Source: Cerrena zonata
Taxonomy: Eukaryota; Basidiomycota; Agaricomycetes; Polyporales; Cerrenaceae
Length of the DNA: 64,000 nt
Direction: 5' to 3'
NCBI GenBank assembly: GCA_038087015.1
Contig: JASBNA010000022.1
Span: forward strand, 496,001-560,000
The first letter of the stretch is position 1. The number at the start of each line of letters is the position of its first letter. Positions 10,612 through 22,388 of the stretch are shown piece after piece. A program made the translations under genes and the position numbers. The notes below the pieces were generated by a model. It was not told the origin of the DNA, made no database searches, and saw only the letters and a list, made by a program, of their open reading frames with translations.

Positions 10612-13600
10612 ATGTCTCTTACTCTTCAAACCAAGAAAAATGTACCGCTCACTCAAGGTGCTACAGCTAAAGGCCGGGTTGCTAGTTCTCCGGACAAAGT
10701 TAAGTTGTGGATCGCGGCTTTCGTTCTTCATGAGGCAGTGCTCGTTGCCCCGGAAGAAATGACGGATAGTGAGGCAAGGTATTATTTCAATGGACTTTAC
10801 GAATATGTCGTGAGTTTCAGATATATTTTATTGTCACAAATGCTAAATGGTCGTTTTAGAAAAGCGTCTGGATGTCTACGCAAACAAGAGTACTTGGTAG
10901 TAAGGGAGCTGTTCCGTATCTCTTGTCTAGCTTCTCCAGTATTCACAAACCCCAAGGAAAAGCATCCGGGACCTACCTCAAGCATGACTTTCTCCGTATG
11001 TTCTACTGGAGTGAGGAAAATAGTGTTTTTCATGGTGTGCCTGCCATTCCTGATGACCTCGAATGGCCGGGTGCACATGAACTGCAACCAATATGGTGTG
11101 AACGCGGTACGTCACATAGACTGTTGCTCTTCAATTTGACATTCATTTCATTTCAGTTAAATCTATGAACGGCTGGCGTGCCAAACGCGAAGAGCCACCC
11201 ATGTATTTGTGTCTGACATTGGCACTATTCAATACGCATCCTCGCTCCACGCACCTCTCGGATATCTTCCATGTGCAGTACCAGGCACTCTCGCCACCTA
11301 CCACTAGCAGTAAGTTCTACCATTATTAAGATATTCCAAACATTAATATACATGTACTCAGGGGAAAAGCGACCTCGAGCTGCTACAGATGATGAGTTAG
11401 CAGTACATGCATCCGGATCCGGATCCGGATCACCTGCTCACGGATCGGTGCCAAGTACATCATCCCAACCCCAATCATCCGGACCAATCAAGTCTATCGA
11501 GCCTCCTTTGAAACGTATCCGCATGGCGGATGAAGGCGCTGATGATGTTGAGATGACCGATGTTTCCAGCGGAGGAGTACTGGCTAGTACATCTGAGGCC
11601 CAGGTAGATCGGAAAGGCAAAGGTCGTGCTAGGGATCCGGTTCTTGAGGTGACTTCGACGGAGACACCTCAAATTGTAGTCGCTGAGTCAGAGAATGATT
11701 CTCAGGACATGGATCTGGATACAGGTAAGTAATATTTCTGTATGATGATGTCCCCACTCAACCATACTGTAGAGGATGTTGATCTGACAGAGTTCATGGA
11801 TCAAGACGTTATGTTTCCGGCCGCGCTAGAAGAGCAGCTTTCAGTAAGTTTTATTTAGTCAATTAAAAGCAATGTGGCCATTTACAAATGATGTCTGTAG
11901 CCCGTACCATGCAAGTCATGCGCTCATGGGGGTCACGATTGTTATGTAGCCCTCAAACACTTTCACGGGTGTTGGAGGTGTAAGGCCAGCTCGAACGGAT
12001 GCTCTCTGGTCCCAAAAGGCGAGCAGAGCGCAAAAGGCGAGCTCAAAAATATGAAGTGTCCGCAACACTGGCCTTGGTACATCACCTTGGTATTCCACGT
12101 GCTCAATGTTCTTGCATTGGACACTGAGGCCGGCCCACAATATCTTCCATCTGAATATACGGATGTTGAGCTCCCCGACTTTCCTACTGAGAAAGTCACC
12201 CACATCATGGCGCCATTCACTACGAATCAAATAAAGGAGATGGCCAGAGAGAAAAAGACTCTCAAGGCGGACATATACTATGCTCTTCCCCGGAGTCTCG
12301 CAAAGGAGCTAGAGAGCAAGAGGAAAAACTCCCCATTGTGGCCAATGGTTCTGAAGGATGCAGAGTCCCGCTTTGAAGACATCATCCGGCGAGCCAACCT
12401 TGGGACTCTCACACGATCATGGGCTGCAAAGGAAGTCCCTGAGCGTGGAAGGGCTCGCTCTCGAGTATCTGCCCCAACAACATCTGCTAATCCACCTCAG
12501 CAGCGAGGACGAAGCACCCGTGCGTTGTCGAAAGTATCATCAAGGGGATCCGAGGTGCCTCTAATGAGAACGGAGGCATCCGAGGGACATTCCTTAGCCA
12601 CAAAGGCATCCGGCTCTGCTGCACCCACCTCTAAAGGTGATACGCATGACCAAACACCTTCGAGACCACGGCCCAAACCACGGGCAGCATCAAAAGCTAG
12701 AGCTACGTCTCGTCCACCTCCTAAACCTGAGGCAACTCCAGTCCAGGTCAAGAAGACAACGGTACCAAAGGTGACATCCTCCAAGCTGGTTAAGAGACCA
12801 TCTGAGCCACGAGCTATGGCAGTACGCTCCAGATCCGTGAAGATCAATCGACAGAAGGCCAGGGATGAAGACTCTTCTCCAACTCCGCAACTGTCACGAA
12901 GAAGGTATATCGGGAAACGTCCGCCTCCAGTCATGAGGAGGGTTCCAGCTGATACCAATGAGGATGAAGGTTTGTGAATGCAGTCCAAATTATATGAAGT
13001 ACAATGTCTGATGAATAATAGAAACCTTGACTGCATATGGAAGGAAGTGAGGCCCACCAAGAGAAAAGTTCCTCATAGCAACAGTTCAGTCAGATGGAGA
13101 GGTCGAGATTGAGACCTTGGTGCCAACAACTCCTCCATGAAGTCCGGATGCCGCAATATCTGAACCCAACAATCCGTACGTGACTACAGACATCCTCTCT
13201 GCTAAACTCGATGCCCAGAAGGATATATTCCTAGAAGCATTGAAGGAAGCTGAAGGGAGCCTTAAATCCGGAGTGCAAGACATGATCTCACTTGCAATGG
13301 ATGATCTGCACCCTCAGCTGAGCTCAAACGTCCAGAAGTTCATAACCGGAATCCACCGTGAGCTCGACCATAGGCTATCCGGATACATGCACGGTATCGA
13401 GCGTCACCTCGACTCCAAGATCAACGAGAAGGTTAACTCATTGACCAAATCTCTCGAGCAGAAGATGGATGATCTTCTTGCAAAACATCGCATGGAGACC
13501 CGGGAGATGATGAAGGAGATCTTCGGAGATGAAGTCAAGGAGGTGCTGAGGAATGATGAGAAAGATGGCGGTAGTGCGAAGGAGGATAAGAGGGACAATG

Positions 13601-14263
13601 AGACAGAGACACCGGTCTCTAATCAGGCCAATCAGGACTTCCAGGATCCAACATACCCGGAACTCTCACCGGAAGTTCCATTGGTACCGGCGACAGGCGG
13701 AGATGGCTCGAGCTTAGAAATTGACACCAGTAGACAACCGGCTGAGGTTGTCCATGTATCAGGCCCTAACGAGGTGGATCAACCAAGCTCACCCTCTACT
13801 TCGAAGATCCCGGACGCACCTCAGAACACTGTCCCATCCCCTGCCATCGAACCGGATCAATTCATTGTATCCATTGATGTTGATATGCCGCTGGCAGAGA
13901 GCGCAAATGCATCCACTACGGATGAGCATGGCTCGCATCAGATCCGCAATGAAGTATCAGGCAAGTGCATTTTCTGTCAACTTATAGCATATAGTTAACT
14001 TAGAGGCCTACACAGACACAGTAGAGGCAGATTTGTCCGGAAATGACATAACCGACCATGCGGAACCAGTTCCAAACCTTCTCGTCAACCCTGAGCGGAC
14101 GGATGGCGAGGAAATCATGAATCCGGATGCCTCTGAGGTAGATCTGCAAAGCACAGCGCAGAATGATGATATGGACGCGGATCCTCAAAGTGATGAGGAT
14201 GCAGATGCAGATGGCGAGCACGATACCGTGGCTGATTACGGAGAAAAAATGGTCCAGGATTAA
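10612..14263 (+). CDS. KDZ cargo gene B: Zn2Cys6-type cluster plus coiled-coil protein
   Basis: Several exons linked by short introns start at MSLTLQTKKNVPL and end at YGEKMVQD. The N-terminal part (10612-11310) is globular, with WIAAFVLHEAVLVAPEEM and FHGVPAIPDDLEWPG. A Ser/acidic linker with KRPRAATDDE follows. At about 11909-12000 the sequence has exactly CX2CX6CX9CX2CX6C (CKSCAHGGHDC, then CWRCKASSNGC), the spacing of fungal binuclear zinc clusters, which bind CGG triplets. A basic Pro/Ser/Arg-rich stretch lies at 12420-12960. A long amphipathic segment (13190-13560, KLDAQKDIFLEALKEAEGSL onwards) looks like a coiled coil, followed by an acidic tail. I infer a dimeric DNA-binding protein of the element; the target is unknown. 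Exon limits around 12970-13190 are uncertain. Confidence 0.6.
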
Positions 14264-14436
14264 GTAGATTGTGGGACTTATTATGATTGACATTGTATTC
14301 CTTACTACATGTATGCACAGGAAATTGGATAGCAACTACTGCTTGCATTGGAACTCTATGAGAATGACAGATCTTTGTAAGTTGAATTACATGTGGGCAC
14401 CAACTAGTTAAGTTGAATTGAGGAGAAACTTTGGGA

Positions 14437-17405
14437 TTACTTCCGAGACAAGGGTTTGTTGACCTTCGTAGTCTTGGTCTTGACATTGGTGGGTTTGTTG
14501 ATGGGCAGGTGGTCTGCATCCTCGGTTACTTGTGTCCCATCCTTTCTCCAGGTAATCTTCTTCTTAGTTCTCAGTTGCCTAGGCTGAGTCCCATTGGAAT
14601 TCGCAACCGTTGAGCTCACCGGATCTAACCCATCTGGTGTCCGGATTTGATCCCTATCCGGGATCACCATTTTGTGATTGACCTCATTGGGCACAGGTAG
14701 ACTTATTTGAGGGGAGTCCAACCTTACGATGTTACTATTCATTGCTACTTTCACAGTTAGTATAATTGCAATAAGTGAATACCGATGTCTTACCAAAAGT
14801 ACTTGATTGTTCAACTGTTGCAGCTGCACTGTTCACGACGCCGGATGGCTTCTGCCGGGGTTTTCTGGGTGGCTGACGGGCTTTTGGCACTCGTAATGCA
14901 GTTGGTGGGGTTGATATCTCAGCCGCTGGAGCTGGTTGTGTGTTCGGGAGTGCTATCGTCGATCCGGTGACAATGAAGTGTCCGGATTCTTTGGTAGCAC
15001 CGGACGTCTCTTCCGGATGAGATGAATTGGTGGTGTTGGAGGTCAACGACGCTCCGGATGCCCTCAATGCTGTGGAATCCTCACCGTCACCAAAAAGATC
15101 GCTTCCCGGAAACGCATACACTGCAAATGAGGTCAAAGAACCATCGACCTGTGATCCGGATGCTTGGGAGCCCATTAGATCCATTGACCAGTCAAACCCT
15201 TGAGCAAGTTGCATCTGAGCAGCAAAACACATGGACTCCCAGGTCTTTCGGCATACGTCGGAGATCCAGTTTTCTGTCTGGACACTGAATGAACTGTCAC
15301 ATAGGTAGTACGGAAGGTGGGCCGGCCATGGATCCTCTGAATCTCCTTGTGCAAACTGAGACACCCGGATATCTCTGATTAGTTGACCTCCAATCAGGGC
15401 CAGTTCTTCAACACTTCCTGTGACATTCCACAGCATCTGATAATTCTTCTCCCACAGAGTCAAAAATGCATCCACCATTGTCTTCGCATTTCCGGATACA
15501 TGGATGACTTCCGGAAGTGATGAAAGAGGGTTATCCCATCCGAGTGCACCGAAATGTGGTGCTCCGCGGGGAATGACCTCATTAGCAAGATTGGGTTCTA
15601 TTTGCACAACGTCCATCAGTATGCCACTTCTGGTAAAAGATTGGTCAAGTAGCGTACCTGTGATGTCCCTAACCACCTAACGATGTTCTGATAATTTATG
15701 TCATCACATAACTCTCGGAGATATTGCACCTGCGCAGACCATTCCTCCGATACGGATGCTGGGGATCCCTTCATAACCCTTCCTTTCTGCTTTCTAGCCG
15801 CCCCCAAGGTATCCGGTCCCGGTGTCTCTCCGTCTCGGGCTTCCCCAAAGTCAACAGGAGTATCTGGATGAATTAGCCCTGCATCGACCTCTTGCTCAGA
15901 CCCATCGTCGGACGTACGTTGCTTCTTGTTCATCTTGGTGGCCTTTGTCCTTCTTCTTCTCTTCTTTGTGGCCTCCCTCTCCGTATCCACTTCACCTGCA
16001 GCAATCCACTGGCTACTATCAGACAAATATACCTTCCAGGTAAATATTTCCTCGTCCGGACCAAGTTCACCATTCGCCCGTGCATCCTGCCTCCGTACTA
16101 TAAGCTCGGCCCAGGCAACAACAAGTGAAAGGGGCATCCTGAATACCTTCTGCAACCGATAGGTAGCCAAATCGACATGTTCTTCTAATCCGGCCTGCGA
16201 AGGAAAGTACTCCGGATCAATATACTCAGACCATAGACCGGTCATACTCTTCCAAGGTGGGCCAACGTCCTTCTTGTGATTCACTCGTATCTTGTCTACA
16301 TCATGTTCTATCAGTATATATTGTATCCAGATGAGCATGAATCTTACTGTAATGCCATCTCACATATTCAGCAAGTAAGTCACGGAGGTCTTCTCCTTGC
16401 TGATCATATGGGCCTCTTGGGAAGATTGGTCGTTTGTCAGGACCGAATCTCAATCGGAGAGTGTCATTGTCTGAGCTATTACCATCAGATGGGCGTAGCT
16501 CTGCTTTCATCTTCGTTACATAATCTGCAGGTGTCCAGTTGTACATCTTTCCATCCGGTAACGTCTTCAAGAATCGGGATGGCCCCTTTGGTTCTAATCT
16601 GTATACGTCCAGTTAGCTAGACACCCACAAACTTTGAAGGGGAGATACTAACATAGAGGACATTGTACCCTTTGTTCCAACACGGACGGTAACCGCAATA
16701 ATTCGAGCATCGAAGACTTTATTGAAGTGATTGATCACTTTCTGCAACTCCTCCTCGAAGTGTTTATCGCCATACCTATTACAATATCAATCATTGCTTA
16801 ATTCACGTTGCTATATATAACGAAGAAGATATCTCACAGAGCTTTCATGTCCTTTGCAGCACTCCCCTCATTAATCTCTACCACCCGGAGCTCGTATGCG
16901 GTACGCTCATCATCCTCTAACTCAGCCCACAACACATCTCTGGCCAACATGACCTCCTTCAACCAGTTCTTTTGTTTGTTGGGATTAGGGCCTGGAAACT
17001 TGGCAACAACCAGGGGCTTAATCTTGGACTCCCATTTATCAGTGTGGAAGCATTGAACACCGGTTAGTTCAAAGAACTTGACGACTCTTGACCTCTTGAC
17101 CTGACTTGACTTGATATTAAGCCATTGGCGGACGCTCTGAGAGTCATCCGGTCAATACCTACAATTGTCACATTGTACAATCAAACAAGCTTTACCGCTG
17201 TTACCGACTCTTTTTTGGTATCGTCGTGAATCCCAGCTTCAGTACAAAGTGTTGCTGTCACTTCTACGATCACTTGATCGCATCCATCGACATCCTCGTC
17301 TTTCACGAACTGTATATATTCAGTCAGAACGGCCTCGAGATGGACACATTGTGCCGGACTGAAGTTGTATGTCGAGGGCTTTGTCTTAGCCATTACGGAG
17401 CACAT
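14437..17405 (-). CDS. KDZ cargo gene C: large hypothetical protein
   Basis: A multi-exon gene reads leftward from MCSVMAKTKPSTYNFSPAQC (17405, with an alternative in-frame ATG at 17393) to VNKPLSRK (14437). Readable blocks are ARDVLWAELEDDERTAYELR (about 16900), DARIIAVTVRVGTKGTMSSM (about 16700), LPDGKMYNWTPADYVTKM (about 16530), a basic nuclear-localisation-like KKRRRRTKATK (about 15960) and DINYQNIVRWLGTSQ (about 15690). Further blocks are WPAHLPYYLCDSSF (about 15300) and a basic Pro-rich C-terminus. The last intron is 14748-14793. The junction near 15640-15670 is not resolved. No domain is recognised. It is convergent with gene B and divergent from the TET/JBP gene, inside the KDZ boundaries, so it is probably an element-specific protein. 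Confidence 0.5.
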
Positions 17406-17662
17406 TGTTGTTCAAGTTCAACTTGTTGAGCGTCAATAATTTCATCGTATTCTGTATATTGTTTAACAGAGTTAAAACTGCATCTGCCCGATAGATCTTC
17501 TCTTCATAACGACCAAATCTGAGATTTCAGATGCCCAATCTAGATCACTTGGAAATATGAACTCCATTTGATTCAATACAAACATGACGCAACATGGATT
17601 CTATATGTAAGAGAAGCGAGCTCTCCCAGGGTTGCTTTGACGTCACTTACTTCTTCCTCAGG

Positions 17663-18970
17663 ATGTCTAAGTCTCAGTCCGAGATCAGCGGAGACCGTTT
17701 GTCTTCTGATGTTGCAAATTACATGTGTAAACTATTCAAGCACAGCCTTGCGGTTACCACATTGCACCCTAATCCTCCCGTAACACCTGTTCAACCACCT
17801 GGCTGGTCTGAGGAGTTACTCGTCATGTGTCAAAATACTGTCCGGACACTTGTGGTGGCGTTTACAAATATCGGTATGTTAAATTTCTCTTCGCGTTGCT
17901 CATACTGCTTATATCTCCATATTAGAATACATCTCATGGGACTTTGCTGATTACTGTGCGGACTGCAAACGCAGTGCTCTTGGATGCGGAGGTAACCCCA
18001 AGAAGGAGGAAGACATTCTTCACCAATGGCCGCCTGAGTATCACCCTACGGTTCGGGTGAACCGGCCCCAGGTATTCGCTGATCCATCCGGAAGAATCAT
18101 CTCTTGGATCCTTCCATCCATCATTCCACCAGCATATCAGGTACGAGTCTGATCGTTTGTTTATCCGTATTTTTCTCACAGCTACCAGGACACGCTGCAT
18201 GAGGCGGTACAGATTCTTCAACCCTGGTTTGACAAAAGGTTTCACGCACCCGAGGATGGTGGCTCATGGCGAAACAACAGTATATACTTTGATGCTGATA
18301 ATGACTATATCTCAACCGGGCTGATAAATGTCTCTGCCACATGGTACATGGCTGGGCACAAGGTATGTGGTGGTCTTAGAATCATATGGTGGTAGTGATT
18401 AATGGGTTTTAGGGTCCGGCCCACACCACACCTCTCCTGCAACGATTGGAAGGCCATGAGTTCCTCTCACTGGCTCGTGAGCCATTTGCTGTCATGTCCG
18501 GTATTTTGGCCATTACCCATCCCAAGCAATACAATATGGCAAAGCAGATGAAGGAACGTCTCATGATGTCTGGTCAGTGCACCGAAGCCCTTCAACGTTG
18601 GCCAATGGTATTTACCGCTATCTCTGTTATAACCAACTGGGAGTCGCCATATCATCGTGACCTTCATGAGGGATGGCAATGGTTCAATTTCCTGGTCTCA
18701 TTCGGACCGTACAAGTATGCACCGCTTTACCTGGCTAATTTAGGAGTTCGGGTGGACAACCCACCAGGAACGATTTGTCTTTTTGGAGGAAAGGCCATAC
18801 TGCATGGCGTCCGGAGAGTTTCACCTCGGATCACATTGGCGTTATATATGCGGCAGAACATTCAGGAAGAGCTGGGTATTCAATCTGCCAGATGGATCAC
18901 GCAGCAGGAGTATGATTTGTACGTTGGAGTGAAGAGACATAATTTGCGTAGACAGCTTGTAGTGGTATAA
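17663..18970 (+). CDS. TET/JBP-family 2-oxoglutarate/Fe(II) dioxygenase
   Basis: Four exons (17663-17873, 17926-18140, 18189-18362, 18413-18970) join in frame to 385 residues. The C-terminal double-stranded beta-helix has the metal ligands of the family. An HxD lies in SPYHRDLHEGWQWF (H281, D283) and a distal His in GGKAILHGVRRV (H331). The Arg of RITLALYM (R339) is placed to bind 2-oxoglutarate. TET/JBP enzymes oxidise 5-methylcytosine (or thymine, in JBP) in DNA. In mushrooms their genes are linked to KDZ transposons, as here, where it lies just ahead of the KDZ transposase on the same strand. A GT-AG leader intron from about 17608 to 17661 probably precedes the ATG, so I start at 17663. 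All catalytic residues are present. The substrate is inferred from the family. Confidence 0.85.
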
Positions 18971-19021
18971 CTTTTCAATCGTCAGATTGTGCGAGAACTG
19001 TTCTTTCTACTTTCTCTGAAT

Positions 19022-20279
19022 ATGGCTGGAGGCAAGAGATCCAAAGAGCAGTATGTAGACGATGCACTTAATGATGTGTATCTCGAATCATCCCTACGCT
19101 CCAAACATAAATGTAAACGAAAGCTACAAAAGATTCCTCTCACGCACGAACAGTATGAGGGAAATACAGTCCAGAACCTCCCGGTCCCGCTTCCGGATGT
19201 GTCGTTCCCGGATGGGTTTGAAGATGAGTGGTTGGAGCCAGAACATCATGATCTGGGGCGACTACCAGTGAGGTCTAACGTAAGAATTGATTGTGTTTAA
19301 GAATGTGGATATGAACTTACTGTGAACTTAGAATCAAAATGACTTACTTCGAGAGTTCATAGCATGTCGCGACCGGATACTCAGAATAATAACCGAACGC
19401 GATGCCCCCCCTGTTCTCCAAGTATGCGGAACTTGTAACTCTGCAATATTATCAAACCCCATGCAATGGAGATGTCACTCTTGCTTTGGGGAGCCTGTAT
19501 ACTGCAGTCAATGCATCCGGAAGTCCCATCAGAATCTTCCATTTCACACTGTATCACGATGGGATGGAAATGCATTTCATCAGTCTTCACTATCGAAAGC
19601 CGGGCTTACATTGAACTTGGGGCACTGTGGAAAGCTTTGTCCAGCATACTATGGTCAACATGGGATAGACGGATGGGATCCTCTTGGCAATTCAGATGCT
19701 ATGGATGTTGACCAAGACTCTACTACTATTGACTTACCAGATGTCTCATCAGAGGGTCTACCACCTGACCCTAGCCCTGATGGCATCCATCCGGCAGCCT
19801 CGGGGACTCAGTATCCTATTCACAAATCCATTGATGCGTTTCTGGATGTTGATAGCGATGAGGAGGATGATTGGAGGGATCCTACCACTGGAGGGATTCC
19901 TCTTCGCGCAAAGAAGCCGGATCGAAGTTATGACATCCATCACTGCCCCTTAATTACTGCCGTTCATGCAACCGGTGTTCATGAGCTTCGTATTCATCCT
20001 TGTCGCTGCGACATAGGGAGAGATATCCCAATATTTGATCAAATGCTCTACATGGGACTATATCCGGCTTCAAGCAAGAAAACAAGGACAGTATTCACAT
20101 TTGAAGCCCTCCACGATTACGATATCGAGAATCTGGAAACAAAAGCCTCTGCAGCAAAGCACTATGATAAATTGACATGGTTGACTGCGAATGCCTTCCC
20201 TACGATGGTTCCGGGTCACTATCGTGAGCTTCTGCGGATTGCACGGGAGTGGAGAAATTTGAAGGCAAGACAGCGGGCT
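19022..20279 (+). pseudogene. KDZ transposase, 5' part (split by Plavaka)
   Basis: Starts MAGGKRSKEQYVDDALND. An intron (19280-19331) is followed by a cysteine-rich module typical of KDZ N-termini: VCGTCN, WRCHSC, VYCSQCIRKSH, then H and C ligands in LGHCGKLCP. The ORF goes on through HHCPLITAVHATGVHELRIH and CRCDIGRDIPIFDQMLYMGL to REWRNLKARQRA. There the Plavaka element begins (20280), giving a spurious stop 27 bp later. The missing C-terminal part is at 30232-32721 in the same frame and orientation. KDZ transposases are DDE-type nucleases, and this module is thought to bind metal and contact DNA. As assembled, the gene cannot make a full-length protein unless the insert is removed. Confidence 0.8.
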
Positions 20280-20299
20280 CATCAGCGAATTAGAGAAAA

Positions 20300-20778
20300 C
20301 TATTGATTACAATTTGAGCCGGCGAAGACCGATGTTGTCTATGTATAGCAATGTACTCACACCGTGTCTAGATATTTCCTATTTCTGACATTTGTATCAC
20401 TTCGTAAATGTCCAATATCAACATATTGCTCACGACGTCCTATGGAGGGCAAGTCTGTGCTCTTTACAGAGATGGAAGGTCCTGCAGTAATAACAATAGC
20501 TTCAATGACCCAAAGTCAACCGTGCCGCCAGCCTGAGTGCGGTAGTGCCAGTCACGGTGCCACTCAATCACACAAGCAGCCCAAAATAATGTAAGTGTAA
20601 ACTGTCATGGTGTATGGTATGATTTCAAATCCGAGTCTGAGTTCTAGTAGACTACTAGTACTGCTAGGACTACTACTGCCACCGCCAACTCCGAGTCCGA
20701 GTCCAGCCTGAGGTCGACTCGGAGTCCACTGTTACTACTACTAACACTACCAATCGCAGTAACTCTTCCACAACGTTT
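20300..20778. repeat. Plavaka left subterminal region with ACTCGGAGT-type motifs
   Basis: No convincing gene lies here. From about 20628 to 20740 the DNA is low complexity, with ACTACTACT runs and repeated CCGAGTCCGAG/ACTCGGAGTCC motifs on both strands. Similar motifs occur near 26700 and at 36345-36520. Such short reiterated sites are typical of subterminal transposase-binding regions. Confidence 0.4.
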
Positions 20779-22168
20779 CTAACACCTGGCGCACCGGTTG
20801 TAAGTGCTATACATTTTATGGGTGTAGGACATATGCCTGATCTCCTCACATATGTCCCCATACATCATCATGGGATGTGTCTTCACTGTCGTCCACCGCA
20901 CACCCTCTTCGACGGATTCCGATTCTAACGGCGGTAAGTCATCGCCCGAATCTGATGTGGATTCGGCCAAACCTATACCACTCACGGTGTCGATATCTTC
21001 TTCATCGGGTCTTTCCACCCTTTTGCCAGGGCCGGAATGCCCCTCCAAGTCCGAGTCTGACACGCACTCCACTGCAATGACCTTCTGAGAGGGTTCATCG
21101 GGGTGGAGGTAGGTCACCCAATTACCGCTGCGGTATCCATGCACTTCACTTCCCATATACATCATGACGTCAGCTTCGCGGGCCTCGTGCTCAGCTTTCT
21201 TCGTTGCGTCCAAGGCCAGAACAAGAGGCTCGATGGCCGAATTGAGAAACATCGATGTTTCCCGAGCCAGATCTGCTTGCTTCTGAAAGAGATCAGCAGA
21301 TTTCTCTTGGAAGACCATCATGTGCTTGAATGCGGTGAGCAATGAGGTCATCTGGCCTGAAACGAGTGCCAGTGAGTATCAGTCAGTTGCCGCTTTGTAA
21401 CAGGTAAGCTCAATCAACACATACCTCTACAAGGATCGCATATGGCAGCGGTGTCTTTGCGTTGGCGTTCCACTGTAGCCTGAGGAGGTATGTTTTCCTT
21501 ATTTCCTGTGGCATCGTCAAGCTCTGTGTACAACCATTAATTTGAAAATAATCCATAGCGAGAATCTGAACTTCCACTTACCGATGTCAGACATGGCTCT
21601 TGCGTCTTCTGCAGGGAGTGACTCGGCCTTCTGAGTCACAATCGCAGGGTTGGCATGGTCCGTGGCAACAAGCTGAGTCCCAACCCAATTCTCGTCTTGA
21701 CTCTCGGATTTTGGCACCCTTGAGTCGGTAGGTGTACCCGGGACCAAGCATGGGCTCACAGGATCAAAAGCCAGGCTCACATCCATGGGCTCACCGTCGG
21801 AGGTAAACCATTTTCCCTCCTTGAAATCAAGACCCATCTCGACGAGAGATTCATGCTGATCCGCCGTGAGGCTCGTCTCCCATTGAGAGTCTGTGGTCTG
21901 TGAGTCGAGGGCACCACCGTAAGTAAACATTCTTTGCACAGGTACGTCAGAAAATTAATTTGCTGGTTCGGATTCCAGATGCAGAAACTCACTGTGCTGT
22001 CTTGGCAGAGCCCGCGGCCGCTACCTTGCGCGGCGTGTCAACGCGAAGTCCCACTCCAACCTTCAAGTTGGGTTTTGCCTCATAAGGTGCGAAGTCTTCC
22101 TGACTGTCATAAGAATCAGGATCAGGACGGTAACTGCCTTCATCGAAATCCCTAGCGATCCAGTTCAT
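20779..22168 (-). CDS. Plavaka-element accessory protein, unknown function
   Basis: Reads leftward from MNWIARDFDEGSYRPDPDSY (first ATG at 22168). Exons cover about 22000-22168, 21580-21930 (YGGALDSQTTDSQWETS through AEDARAMSDI), 21430-21530 (ELDDATGNKENIPPQATV) and 20779-21355. The last exon begins GQMTSLLTAFKHMMVFQEKS and is helical and coiled-coil-like. A Ser/Asp/Glu-rich section follows, ending RHMSYTHKMYSTYNRCARC. No known domain is visible. It lies in tandem with, and downstream of, the Plavaka transposase on the same strand, so it may act with it. Exon edges are approximate. Confidence 0.5.
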
Positions 22169-22388
22169 GGTGGAAGGTGTCGACAAGATGGTTCAGGGTC
22201 AAGTGAGGATGATAAAATTTTACTTTTTCCCCTCACTTCTGACTCAAAGGCTTAGGATTCAGCCGACTCGGACAGTGATGCCAGTGGTTCCGGATGACTG
22301 CGATCGACTCGTTTCACACACTGTGATCCCAGTCGATATCATGTTAGTATATGGGGCACATGCTACCTTTACAACAAAGCTCATAGTA

